Source: Mangrovimonas sp. TPBH4
Lineage (GTDB): Bacteria; Bacteroidota; Bacteroidia; Flavobacteriales; Flavobacteriaceae
Direction: 5' to 3'
Length of the DNA stretch: 64,000 nucleotides
Assembly (NCBI RefSeq): GCF_001280505.1
Contig: NZ_LBIO01000050.1
Location: 1 to 64,000, forward strand
Each line of letters starts with the position of its first letter. Position 1 is the stretch's first letter. Below the pieces are notes generated by a model, which was not told where the DNA came from, did no database searches, and saw nothing but the letters and a program-made list of their open reading frames with translations. A program made the translations under genes and the position numbers. Shown here in pieces: positions 8,230 to 16,593 of the stretch.

Positions 8230-9624
8230 ATGGAAACTATAATAGTATTAGTATTTGTAGTGGGCTATTTGGCCATTACTTTGGAACATAATTTAAAAAT
8301 TGACAAGTTAATTCCAGCTTTAGTCATGATGGCTATTAGTTGGGCCTTGATTGCTTTGGGGATAGATGCATTCCCTCAGTGGTTTGATTCAGCCAATCAT
8401 ACCCTAATGGAAAACTTCGGTTTACTCGGGCATGAAGAAAAAATGCATTTGATGGAGGAGACCCTGCTTCACCATTTGGGGAAAACTGCCGAGATTTTGG
8501 TTTTCCTTTTAGGAGCTATGACTATTGTAGAGATTATTGATTATTTTGATGGATTCTCTACTATCAAAGGGTTTATTAAGACAAAAAACAAGAAAACCAT
8601 GCTTTGGATTTTTTCCTTATTGGCATTTTTCTTGTCTGCAATTATAGATAACTTAACGGCAACCATTGTACTAATTTCTATTTTGCAGAAATTGATTCAG
8701 GATAGAAACACGCGTATCTGGTTTGCTGGTTTAATTATTATTGCCGCCAATGCAGGAGGAGCTTGGTCGCCTATTGGAGATGTAACTACCACGATGTTGT
8801 GGATTGGTAAAAAAGTTTCGGCAGGACATTTATTTGCCTATCTGTTTGTGCCTTCATTATTATGTATGTTGGTACCTACATTTATTGCATCGTTTTTGCC
8901 AGCTTTCAAAGGGAAAATTGAAAATGAAGAATCTGATGACGAAGGACCAAAGTCTAAGTTTAGCGCTACCATGTTTTATTTGGGATTAGGAGGAATTGTA
9001 TCTGTACCAATTTTTAAGCAGGTAACACATTTACCACCTTATGTTGGAATGATGTTGGCCTTGGGTGTTGTGGCTATTTTTGCAGAAATTTACAGCAATA
9101 CTAAGTTTACTTTAATGGATTCAGGATCGGATGATGAGGCATTCCAAGGGCATCATAGTCCAGTACACCATTCTTTGTCAAGAATTGAAATGCCTAGTAT
9201 TTTATTCTTCTTAGGAATTTTATTGGCTGTTGCAGCAATGGAATCTTTAGGAATTTTATTCGGGTTTGCTCAATCTTTACAAGATACCATGCCTATGTTA
9301 GGTACCGAATTACATCATGAAGGTGTTTCAGATTTGGTAGTTATGCTTATGGGAGTAGGCTCTGCGGTTATTGACAATGTACCATTGGTAGCTGCGAGTT
9401 TAGGAATGTTCTCAGAGCCTTTGGACAATGAGTTGTGGCACTTTATAGCCTACTCAGCCGGAACCGGTGGTAGTATGTTAATTATAGGGTCTGCAGCTGG
9501 AGTTGTGGCCATGGGAATGGAAAAAATTGACTTTTTCTGGTACTTGAAAAAGATTGCTTGGTTGGCACTTATAGGATTTTTGGTTGGAGCCGCAGCCTTT
9601 ATGGTCACTAGAACTTTTATCTAA
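8230..9624 (+). CDS. nhaD: NhaD-type Na+/H+ antiporter
   Basis: Inner-membrane sodium/proton antiporter of the ion-transporter superfamily. The 464-residue protein has about 11-12 hydrophobic segments, with SAIIDNLTATIVLISIL and SAVIDNVPLVAASLGMF as the paired discontinuous-helix motifs (the DN pairs are the ion-site residues) and GGAWSPIGDVTTTMLW between them. This matches NhaD and is typical of marine bacteria. It lies 9 bases after the dehydrogenase gene, probably in the same transcript. Two His- and acid-rich loops (about 50-85 and 295-325) face solvent and could sense pH, which is inference. Confidence 0.9.
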   Translation: METIIVLVFVVGYLAITLEHNLKIDKLIPALVMMAISWALIALGIDAFPQWFDSANHTLMENFGLLGHEEKMHLMEETLLHHLGKTAEILVFLLGAMTIVEIIDYFDGFSTIKGFIKTKNKKTMLWIFSLLAFFLSAIIDNLTATIVLISILQKLIQDRNTRIWFAGLIIIAANAGGAWSPIGDVTTTMLWIGKKVSAGHLFAYLFVPSLLCMLVPTFIASFLPAFKGKIENEESDDEGPKSKFSATMFYLGLGGIVSVPIFKQVTHLPPYVGMMLALGVVAIFAEIYSNTKFTLMDSGSDDEAFQGHHSPVHHSLSRIEMPSILFFLGILLAVAAMESLGILFGFAQSLQDTMPMLGTELHHEGVSDLVVMLMGVGSAVIDNVPLVAASLGMFSEPLDNELWHFIAYSAGTGGSMLIIGSAAGVVAMGMEKIDFFWYLKKIAWLALIGFLVGAAAFMVTRTFI

Positions 9625-9690
9625 AATATACTTTCGTAGCAAAACGAACGTTAAAACAATAATTAGAACTAATACTCAAAACTTATAACC

Positions 9691-10386
9691 ATGATGTTAT
9701 CTTTTAACCTACAAGAAGGTGCAGAATTACTTACTGAAGAACAACCAGTAGAGAAAACACTTTCTATTATTGAATTAATAGGGAGTGGCGGACTTGCTGG
9801 ACAAGTTATAATTGCTGTTCTGTTTATTTTGTTAATTATGGCCGTCTACATTTATTTTGAACGCCTCTTTGCCATTAAGGATGCCTCCAAAATAGATGCC
9901 AATTTCATGAATCAAATTAAGGACCATGTAAGCAATGGTAAAATAGATTCGGCGCAAATGTTATGTGCTCAAGTAAATACTCCAGTATCTAGATTGATCA
10001 ATAAAGGGATTACTCGTATAGGAAAACCTTTGGAAGATATCAACACAGCTATTGAAAGTGCTGGTAGATTGGAAGTATATGGTTTGGAGAAAAATGTAAG
10101 TGTTTTGGCCACAATATCCGGTGCAGCCCCAATGATCGGATTCCTTGGTACAGTAATTGGTATGATTTTATCCATATTCGAAATCGCCAATTCAGGAGGT
10201 CAAATTGATATTAAATTATTGGCGGATGGATTGTACACGGCCATGACTACTACAGTTGCTGGATTAATTGTAGGTATTGTTGGATACATTGCTTATAACC
10301 ATTTAGTGGTAAAAACCGATAAGGTTGTATACCAAATGGAAGCAAATTCTTTAGAGTTCTTAGATCACTTAAATGAGCCTATCTAA
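9691..10386 (+). CDS. exbB: MotA/TolQ/ExbB proton channel protein
   Basis: Proton-channel subunit that, with ExbD and TonB, powers outer-membrane uptake. The 231-residue protein has three membrane segments (about 33-53, 138-163, 185-208) and the family signature ATISGAAPMIGFLGTVIGM. It is first of the exbB-exbD-tonB-folC run. Its stop overlaps the exbD start in TAATG, indicating translational coupling. A TACTTTCG sequence at 9629-9636 is a near-consensus -7 box. The start could be either of two adjacent ATG codons (9691 or 9694). Confidence 0.93.
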   Translation: MMLSFNLQEGAELLTEEQPVEKTLSIIELIGSGGLAGQVIIAVLFILLIMAVYIYFERLFAIKDASKIDANFMNQIKDHVSNGKIDSAQMLCAQVNTPVSRLINKGITRIGKPLEDINTAIESAGRLEVYGLEKNVSVLATISGAAPMIGFLGTVIGMILSIFEIANSGGQIDIKLLADGLYTAMTTTVAGLIVGIVGYIAYNHLVVKTDKVVYQMEANSLEFLDHLNEPI

Positions 10387-10781
10387 TGAATTTAAGAGGA
10401 AGAAATAAAGTCACGCCAGAATTCAATATGTCGTCCATGACGGATATTGTATTTCTGTTATTGATCTTTTTCATGTTGGCATCTACTCTGGTAACCACAA
10501 ATGCCATTGACATTTTATTACCTAAGGCCAGTGGAAAAACCGAAAACAAAAAATCGGTAGCGGTTAGCATTACAAAAGATTTAAGATATTATATAGACCA
10601 AAAATTGGTAGGAGAAAGTGTGTTGGAAAACCAATTGGTTTCCGCTCTTGCTGGACAGGACAAACCAACGGTTGTATTGCGTGCGGAGAAATCTGTACCG
10701 GTAGACAATGTGGTTAAGGTTATGGACATTGCGAATAGAAACAAGTTCAAGGTTATTTTAGCAGTAAAACCGAATAATTAA
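10386..10781 (+). CDS. exbD: ExbD/TolR biopolymer transport protein
   Basis: The 131-residue single-span partner of ExbB. A short cytoplasmic N-terminus precedes the membrane helix SSMTDIVFLLLIFFMLAS, which holds the proton-translocating Asp20. The rest is a small periplasmic domain (about 45-131). The start overlaps the exbB stop by one base, and tonB begins one base after the exbD stop. Confidence 0.94.
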   Translation: MNLRGRNKVTPEFNMSSMTDIVFLLLIFFMLASTLVTTNAIDILLPKASGKTENKKSVAVSITKDLRYYIDQKLVGESVLENQLVSALAGQDKPTVVLRAEKSVPVDNVVKVMDIANRNKFKVILAVKPNN

Positions 10782-10782
10782 T

Positions 10783-11673
10783 ATGAAATATTTTGAGACC
10801 AAATATGAGCGCAACTCGGCCAAGATTACCGCATTGATTATGGTGATCTTGATATTGTTGTTATTTGTAGTTGGTCATAAATATTTGGATCCCCCAGAAG
10901 AATACGGGGTAGCTGTAAATTTTGGGAATTCTGCTGTGGGTAGTGGTGATGTACAACCAACAAAACCTTTGGCGCCCCCTACGGAAACTGTTGAAACACC
11001 GGTAGAAGAGGTAAAGCCAGAAGAAACTGTGCAACCGCAACCAAAGGAAGTAGTAGAAACAGCTTCCAAAGCTGAAGATGTGCTTACAGAGGAAAGTGCC
11101 GAAGCTATTGCCGTCAAGAAGAAAAAGGAAGCTGATGCGAAAGCCAAAGCTGAAGCTGAACGCGTAGAGCGTGAAAAGCGTGAAGCAGCTGAGAAAAAAC
11201 GTTTGGAGGAGGAGAAGAAAAAGCAGGAAGAGGCTAAAAAGAAACAAGCCCTTGATGCGTTGATTGGAGGTGTCAGCAATTCCAAAGGTACCGAAACCGG
11301 AGGCGAAGGTCCAGATGGAAAACCTGGAGATAAAGGCCAATTAGATGGTGATCCTTATGCACCAAGTTATTTTGGAGGTAGTGGTCCTGGTAAAGGAGGC
11401 GTTGGCTATGGTCTTGGAGGACGTGGAAGACCAAGTAAGGAAATATTCAAGCAAGATTGTAACGAATACGGATTGGTAGTTGTACGTATAGAAGTAGATA
11501 GAAGTGGTAATGTCGTTGCCGCCGAACCTGGTATTAGAGGTACAACAAATACACACCCTTGCTTATTGGAACCTGCTAAAAAAATTGCCCTATCCCATAA
11601 ATGGCCAGCAGACCCCAAAGCACCTGCCAGACAGGTAGGATTTGTAAGCATTAATTTTGATGTAACCCAGTAG
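10783..11673 (+). CDS. tonB: TonB-like energy-transducing protein
   Basis: The 296-residue inner-membrane protein has one N-terminal membrane helix (about 15-33) and a Pro/Glu/Val segment (about 55-95). A long Lys/Glu/Ala-rich stretch (about 105-160), likely helical and spanning the periplasm, leads to a Gly-rich linker (165-210). The C-terminal TonB-type domain (about 222-296) contains CNEYGLVVVRIEVDRSGNV and a paired Cys. It sits directly behind exbB and exbD, which fixes its role. The coupling to a particular receptor is unknown. Confidence 0.88.
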   Translation: MKYFETKYERNSAKITALIMVILILLLFVVGHKYLDPPEEYGVAVNFGNSAVGSGDVQPTKPLAPPTETVETPVEEVKPEETVQPQPKEVVETASKAEDVLTEESAEAIAVKKKKEADAKAKAEAERVEREKREAAEKKRLEEEKKKQEEAKKKQALDALIGGVSNSKGTETGGEGPDGKPGDKGQLDGDPYAPSYFGGSGPGKGGVGYGLGGRGRPSKEIFKQDCNEYGLVVVRIEVDRSGNVVAAEPGIRGTTNTHPCLLEPAKKIALSHKWPADPKAPARQVGFVSINFDVTQ

Positions 11674-11677
11674 AGAT

Positions 11678-12895
11678 ATGAATTATCAGGAAACTGTAAA
11701 CTGGATGTTTAAGCAGTTACCTATGTATCAAAATTTAGGTACATCTGCCTATAAGAAGGATTTGAGCAACACTTTGTTGCTGGCTTCAGAGCTACATCAT
11801 CCGGAAAATCATTTTAAAAGCATACACGTGGCTGGTACCAATGGAAAAGGGTCTACCAGCCACATGTTGGCTTCTATACTTCAAGAAGCGGGGTATAAAG
11901 TGGGGCTTTATACATCACCACATTTAAAAGATTTTAGAGAGCGTATCAAAATCAATGGTGGAGAGATTTCGGAGGATTTCGTTGTTGATTTTATAGATAA
12001 GCATCTAGACTTTTTTCAAAACCATCACCTGTCATTTTTTGAAATGACGGTTGGTATGGCATTCGATTATTTTGCCAAATCCAAAGTGGATATTGCGATA
12101 GTGGAGGTTGGCTTAGGAGGTAGGCTTGATTCTACCAATATTATCACGCCTTTGGTTTCGGTGATAACAAATATTGGTTTGGACCATACGCAATTTTTAG
12201 GCGATAACTTATCCGCTATAGCCAAAGAAAAGGCTGGTATTATTAAAGCAAGTGTACCTGTAGTGATTGGCGAAACCCAGGAGGAAACCCAAACAGTTTT
12301 TCAAGAAAAGGCTAGGGAAGAGGGAGCTGAGATTTATTTTGCAGATCAGGAAATAAGCGCTGTTTATGAATCTGATTTAAAAGGCTTGTATCAACAAAAG
12401 AACATCAAAACCGTATTACAAGCTATTAAATTGTTGCCCGAGGAAGAGTTTATTATTTCAAATGAAGCTATTCAGTCAGGTTTAAATAAGGTGACTGTGA
12501 ATACGGGATTGAAAGGACGTTGGCAGATTCTTGGGGAAAACCCAAAAATTGTTTGTGATACAGCGCACAATAAAGAAGGGCTTAAATATATCGTCGAGCA
12601 ATTGGCCAATGAAGTTTATGAACAGCTTCATATAGTTTTTGGAGTAGTTAATGATAAATCTTTGGGACCAATTTTGGGATTAATGCCTAAAAATGCCACT
12701 TATTATTTTTGCAAACCGGACATGCCTCGAGGATTGGATTCTGATGAGTTAAAAAATTTATTCGAGGAGAATGGCTTTCAAGGAACGTCTTATTCTAGTG
12801 TAAATGAGGCGTTAAAAGAAGCTAGGAAAAGTGCAGGAAAAAATGACTTGATTTATGTTGGTGGAAGCACTTTTGTGGTGGCCGAAATAATTTAA
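11678..12895 (+). CDS. folC: folylpolyglutamate synthase / dihydrofolate synthase
   Basis: Mur-ligase-family enzyme adding glutamate to dihydropteroate or folates with ATP. The 405-residue protein shows the nucleotide loop HVAGTNGKGSTSHMLASIL near 50, YTSPHLKDFRERI, VEVGLGGRLDSTN (metal and folate site), TNIGLDHTQFLG, KAGIIK with the carbamylated Lys, and the C-terminal domain with DTAHNKEG. It follows tonB after four bases and is probably the last gene of that transcript. Confidence 0.94.
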   Translation: MNYQETVNWMFKQLPMYQNLGTSAYKKDLSNTLLLASELHHPENHFKSIHVAGTNGKGSTSHMLASILQEAGYKVGLYTSPHLKDFRERIKINGGEISEDFVVDFIDKHLDFFQNHHLSFFEMTVGMAFDYFAKSKVDIAIVEVGLGGRLDSTNIITPLVSVITNIGLDHTQFLGDNLSAIAKEKAGIIKASVPVVIGETQEETQTVFQEKAREEGAEIYFADQEISAVYESDLKGLYQQKNIKTVLQAIKLLPEEEFIISNEAIQSGLNKVTVNTGLKGRWQILGENPKIVCDTAHNKEGLKYIVEQLANEVYEQLHIVFGVVNDKSLGPILGLMPKNATYYFCKPDMPRGLDSDELKNLFEENGFQGTSYSSVNEALKEARKSAGKNDLIYVGGSTFVVAEII

Positions 12896-12915
12896 AAAAT
12901 ATTTCAAAAAAGCTT

Positions 12916-12944
12916 TTGAGATATGGAAAACTAGACTATATTTG
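12916..12944 (+). promoter_or_regulatory. promoter of first tRNA-Val
   Basis: TTG at 12916-12918 and TATATTTG at 12937-12944, 18 bases apart, match the Bacteroidota promoter. The tRNA begins 15 bases after the -7 box. The same arrangement is repeated before the second copy. Confidence 0.7.
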
Positions 12945-12959
12945 CAGTCCAATTAGGAA

Positions 12960-13034
12960 GGGCGCGTAGCTCAGTTGGTTCAGAGCACTTGGTTTACACC
13001 CAAGGGGTCAGGGGTTCGAATCCCTTCGCGCCCA
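12960..13034 (+). tRNA. tRNA-Val (anticodon TAC), copy 1
   Basis: A 75-base cloverleaf: acceptor stem GGGCGCG/CGCGCCC with discriminator A, D arm GCTC/GAGC, and anticodon stem CTTGG/CCAAG around loop TTTACAC (anticodon TAC, Val). The T arm is AGGGG TTCGAAT CCCTT. The CCA is not fully encoded (CCCACA). It is identical to the copy at 13193. Confidence 0.97.
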
Positions 13035-13038
13035 CAAA

Positions 13039-13068
13039 AAAAGCTTCTCAGATCGAGAAGCTTTTCTT
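13039..13068 (+). terminator. terminator of first tRNA-Val
   Basis: The 11-bp stem AAAAGCTTCTC / GAGAAGCTTTT with a five-base loop and T tract begins five bases after the tRNA. Confidence 0.9.
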
Positions 13069-13147
13069 ATTTATGGAGGGTCTTATGTTTATTGAAATTA
13101 ACAAAATCTAGTTTTTTCGGGGTTTTAAAATTTTTTAAAAAAATGTT

Positions 13148-13176
13148 TTGAGATTTGAAAAACTAGACTATATTTG
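13148..13176 (+). promoter_or_regulatory. promoter of second tRNA-Val
   Basis: TTG at 13148-13150 and TATATTTG at 13169-13176 have the same 18-base spacing as the first copy. The intervening sequence is nearly identical to it (GAAAAACTAGAC versus GGAAAACTAGAC). Confidence 0.7.
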
Positions 13177-13192
13177 CACCCTCAACAAGCAA

Positions 13193-13267
13193 GGGCGCGT
13201 AGCTCAGTTGGTTCAGAGCACTTGGTTTACACCCAAGGGGTCAGGGGTTCGAATCCCTTCGCGCCCA
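13193..13267 (+). tRNA. tRNA-Val (anticodon TAC), copy 2
   Basis: Base-for-base identical to the tRNA at 12960-13034, with the same GGGCGCG/CGCGCCC acceptor stem and TTTACAC anticodon loop. It has its own promoter and terminator, so the two genes form a tandem duplication, not one transcript. Confidence 0.97.
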
Positions 13268-13271
13268 CAAA

Positions 13272-13300
13272 AAAAAGCTTCTCAATTTGAGAAGCTTTTT
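13272..13300. terminator. bidirectional terminator of second tRNA-Val and murF
   Basis: The 12-bp stem AAAAAGCTTCTC / GAGAAGCTTTTT around AATTT is shared by the convergent tRNA and murF genes. It is closely similar to the terminator of the first tRNA copy. Confidence 0.9.
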
Positions 13301-13304
13301 TTAT

Positions 13305-14591
13305 TTAAACTAGTTCCAGAATCCGTTCCAGAGCCATTCCTCGAGACCCCTTTATCAAGATAAATTCATTCTCAATTGAAATCCCTGACAAATGGTTTTT
13401 CAAGTCTTCAAATAATTCAAATTTTAAGGTGTTTTTGCTATTGGACATGGTATTGTTGAAATGCTTTCCAATAATATAAACAGAGCCATTGAAATGCGTT
13501 TCTAGATAGTTTAAAATAGCCTGATGTTCTTCGGCAGAAGTGCTTCCCAATTCAAACATATCACCTAGGAATACTGTTTTGTGCTGCTCTGTGGTGTACT
13601 GAATAAAATTCTCCAAAGCAGCCTTCATGCTAGTAGGATTGGCATTGTAGGCATCCAATATAATCTTGTTGGTTCCTTTCTCAATTAACTGTGATCGATT
13701 GTTACTTGGAATATAGGTTTCAATACCCTTTTTTATGTTGGTTGTTGAAATTTTAAAGTAGGATCCAATTGCTATGGCACTACAAATATTGTTGAAATTG
13801 TAAATACCGGTAAGATTGGATTTGATCTGAGTATTATCATAATGTACGATGACTTCGGATTGGGCATTGACCAATCCTATATTAACATCCACATTAGTTC
13901 CTTCTCCAAAAGTGCAAATAGGGGAGTAGGAGCCTATTTGTTTTAATTGGGTTGCATCGTTTGCATTAATGAAAACTGTTTTGTTGTGTGCTTTTAAATA
14001 TTCGTATAACTCAGATTTAGCAGTAATCACCCCTTCCAAACTACCGAAACCTTCCAAATGTGCTTTGCCAAAATTGGTAATCAAACCATAATCAGGTTGA
14101 GCGATAGAGCATAGGAAGGCTATTTCTTTGTGGTGATTTGCACCCATTTCAACAATACCTATTTCTGTTTCTGAAGTCATTTCCAAAAGTGTTAGGGGAA
14201 CACCAATATGGTTGTTTAGATTACCTTTTGTTGCGGAAGTTTTAAACTGCGTTGAAAGCAACCCATTTATCAGCTCCTTCGTTGTTGTTTTGCCATTGCT
14301 TCCGGTTAAGGCAATGATTGGAAGTTTTAATTTAGTACGATGGTAAGAGGCCAATTCTTGTAAGGCTGTTAAAACATCATCTACCAATAGCATTTGTTTA
14401 TTGGTAGCATATTCCTTCTCATCAATTACAGCATATTTTGCACCATTTTCAATAGCTTGTTGAGCAAAAGTGTTGCCATTGAAATTGTCGCCTTTCAGGG
14501 CAAAGAAAATGGCGTTGGATGTCACTTTTCGAGTGTCGGTTGTTACGGAGGCACACTGCGAAAAAGCACTATATAATTGTTCTATATTCAT
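13305..14591 (-). CDS. murF: UDP-N-acetylmuramoyl-tripeptide--D-alanyl-D-alanine ligase
   Basis: Adds D-Ala-D-Ala to the UDP-MurNAc tripeptide in cytoplasmic peptidoglycan synthesis. The 428-residue protein has the N-terminal UDP-binding domain (TTDTRKVTSNAIFFALKGDNFNGN split over about 18-40) and the ATP loop LTGSNGKTTTKELI near 95. Further motifs are NLNNHIGVPLTLLE, EMGANHHKEIA and the C-terminal DAYNANPTSMKAAL. It is monocistronic, bounded by terminators at 13272-13300 and 14606-14638. Confidence 0.95.
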   Translation of the reverse strand: MNIEQLYSAFSQCASVTTDTRKVTSNAIFFALKGDNFNGNTFAQQAIENGAKYAVIDEKEYATNKQMLLVDDVLTALQELASYHRTKLKLPIIALTGSNGKTTTKELINGLLSTQFKTSATKGNLNNHIGVPLTLLEMTSETEIGIVEMGANHHKEIAFLCSIAQPDYGLITNFGKAHLEGFGSLEGVITAKSELYEYLKAHNKTVFINANDATQLKQIGSYSPICTFGEGTNVDVNIGLVNAQSEVIVHYDNTQIKSNLTGIYNFNNICSAIAIGSYFKISTTNIKKGIETYIPSNNRSQLIEKGTNKIILDAYNANPTSMKAALENFIQYTTEQHKTVFLGDMFELGSTSAEEHQAILNYLETHFNGSVYIIGKHFNNTMSNSKNTLKFELFEDLKNHLSGISIENEFILIKGSRGMALERILELV

Positions 14592-14605
14592 GAATTAAAA
14601 GTAAT

Positions 14606-14638
14606 AAAAAAGTCCTAACAGTAATGTTAGGACTTTTT
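14606..14638 (-). terminator. terminator of gldJ
   Basis: The 14-bp perfect stem AAAAAGTCCTAACA / TGTTAGGACTTTTT with a GTAA loop lies 22 bases past the gldJ stop codon. It separates gldJ from murF on the same strand. Confidence 0.92.
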
Positions 14639-14659
14639 AGATTTTTAACTAAGATATGA

Positions 14660-16342
14660 TTAGTTCTTTGTTTTGTTTTTCATTTTAGATTTAGATCCAA
14701 CTCTAGACATTGCACATCTGAATCCGATGTAATCTGTAGCCATATCCTGAGGGAAATATCTACGTTGTGCAGGGTCTAACCAGTAGTCTCTATCTTTCCA
14801 AGATCCACCTTTGTAAACTCTTACGTTATCGTTGATCAAAGAAGTTCTAGCGTTAGACTTGTCGTATTCTTTAATTAAAGCTCCAGCAGAGTCTCTTTCG
14901 ATGTGGTGCATTGGAGAGTTGTACATCTTTCTAGTAGAGGATACGTCTTCTCCTTCTTCACTCTCGTCGAAGTTGTCTTGGTAGTAACGAGATGATCTAA
15001 CATCACCGTCTCTAAAGTTTCTGTTGTCAGAAGTGTCAAAGTTTGTTCTCAAGTAAGTTTCGTTGTCATCTACAGGAACCTGTAAGATTTCACCTGGAAG
15101 GTTTCTTGCAACGATTTTACCATTACTTAAAGTGTCATAAACAATTTCGTCAGGAGTCACAATCTTTACAGTTCCGTCTTCTCCGATAGCGTTTTTAGTA
15201 TAAACGTTTCCACGGTAGTAGTTGAAATCGTTGAATTCATCATCAACAATAGGTCTATAAACGTCAGCTACCCATTCTGCAACGTTACCAGCCATGTCGT
15301 ATAAACCGTAATCGTTAGGAGCGTAAGACATTACTTTGGCAGTGATATCTGCACCATCATCAGACCATCCAGCGATTCCACCGTAATCTCCTTTTCCTTG
15401 CTTGAAGTTAGCTAACTGGTCTCCTCTTGATTTTCTCTTTCCAGATCTAGTGTAAGCACCAGTCCAAGGATATTTCTTTCTTCCTCTATAAACGTTGTAG
15501 CTTCTCAATTCGCTCATACCTAAAGCTGCATATTCCCACTCAGCTTCAGATGGTAGACGGTATTTTGGAGAGATAACCCCAGTTTCTCTGCTTGCGTAAA
15601 CATTGATTTCGTTTCCTTCAGCATCAGTCATTGGCTTAAGGTTCCCGCCTCTCAATACTTCTTCGTTTCCTCCAAAAGTTTGTGTTGGAGCGTTGATATA
15701 AGTATCGGTGTTAAAGTTGCTATCTGCAGATGCATCTGTTAAGTGAGAATCTCTCTTAAGGTAACCTGCATCTTGTAAGTACATTTCGTTAACACGGTCT
15801 GTTCTCCAATTTGCAAATTCTACAGCTTGAATCCAGCTAACTCCTACAACAGGATATTCTCCATAACCTGGGTGACGAAGGTAGTTTTCTGTCATCATTT
15901 CACTGTAACCTAAACGGTTTCTCCATACTAAAGTGTCAGGAAGAGCTCCTTCGTAAATTAACTTAAAGTTTGGATCGTCTGGTGGGTACACTCTTTTGAT
16001 CCAATCTAAATACTCTAAGTACATCATGTTGGTTACTTCCGTTTCATCCATGTAGAAAGACTGAACGTGTTGTTGATTTGGAGCATTGTTCCAATCGTGC
16101 ATCACATCGTCTTGTACTTTACCCATGGTAAAAGTTCCTCCTTCAATGAAAACTAATCCAGGAGCAGTTTCTTGTTCTTTAAAGCTTGTGTTGTATTGGA
16201 AACCTCCTTCTCTGTCATTAATCGTCCAGCCGGTGGCTCTCGAATTATTCTTCGACGAGGAAGATTTGTTACAACTAAACAATGCTAAAGATAACGTTAG
16301 GGCTAACAGTATCCTTAGATTTAAAACGTGTTTCATATCCAT
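14660..16342 (-). CDS. gldJ: gliding motility lipoprotein GldJ
   Basis: Outer-membrane lipoprotein required for gliding and for type IX secretion in flavobacteria. The 560-residue protein has a lipobox (ALFSC near residue 24) and a formylglycine-generating-enzyme/SUMF1-like fold: FIEGGTFTMG near 66, MDETEVTNMMYLEYLDW, YPVVGVSWIQAVEFANWR, RLPSEAEWEYAA, YDMAGNVAEWVADV and the C-terminal KGGSWKDRDYWL...YIGFRCA. GldJ proteins use this fold structurally; no FGE activity is implied. A second ATG two codons in (16336) is an equally good start. It is divergent from porU across 251 bp. Confidence 0.95.
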   Translation of the reverse strand: MDMKHVLNLRILLALTLSLALFSCNKSSSSKNNSRATGWTINDREGGFQYNTSFKEQETAPGLVFIEGGTFTMGKVQDDVMHDWNNAPNQQHVQSFYMDETEVTNMMYLEYLDWIKRVYPPDDPNFKLIYEGALPDTLVWRNRLGYSEMMTENYLRHPGYGEYPVVGVSWIQAVEFANWRTDRVNEMYLQDAGYLKRDSHLTDASADSNFNTDTYINAPTQTFGGNEEVLRGGNLKPMTDAEGNEINVYASRETGVISPKYRLPSEAEWEYAALGMSELRSYNVYRGRKKYPWTGAYTRSGKRKSRGDQLANFKQGKGDYGGIAGWSDDGADITAKVMSYAPNDYGLYDMAGNVAEWVADVYRPIVDDEFNDFNYYRGNVYTKNAIGEDGTVKIVTPDEIVYDTLSNGKIVARNLPGEILQVPVDDNETYLRTNFDTSDNRNFRDGDVRSSRYYQDNFDESEEGEDVSSTRKMYNSPMHHIERDSAGALIKEYDKSNARTSLINDNVRVYKGGSWKDRDYWLDPAQRRYFPQDMATDYIGFRCAMSRVGSKSKMKNKTKN

Positions 16343-16533
16343 ACTTTTAAGTAAGCTAAATTAATTTTTAGAGACGCAATATAGTAATTAACGGCAAATT
16401 AACAACCTTTTTTTTGAAAATTTACCGATAAAAGCTGTATTTCATCCTTTTTTTTGAGCATTACATCGGATTTTTTACGGTTTATCGATGTATTTTGTCT
16501 TTAAATAACGGTGGGCTAATTTAATTATTGTTG

Positions 16534-16541
16534 TAATTTTG
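16534..16541 (+). promoter_or_regulatory. -7 promoter box of porU
   Basis: TAATTTTG matches TAnnTTTG and lies 52 bases before the porU ATG, in the divergent gldJ/porU intergenic region. Confidence 0.5.
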
Positions 16542-16593
16542 AAGAAAAATATAAGGCCTAATACTATATAAGTCATACAGTCGTTAATTGATT

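Noticed and set aside
10861..11340. Long minus-strand frames opposite tonB
   Set aside because: They are mirror images of the Lys/Glu/Ala-rich tonB codons and have Ser/Phe/Leu-rich low-complexity products.
13148..13363. Open frame on the plus strand covering the second tRNA-Val
   Set aside because: It runs across the promoter, the tRNA body and its terminator and encodes nothing recognisable; it is an accident of the RNA gene.
14660..16342. Formylglycine-generating enzyme / sulfatase activation system
   Set aside because: The SUMF1-like fold belongs to GldJ, as shown by the lipobox, length and the adjacent porU-porV; no sulfatase gene is present.
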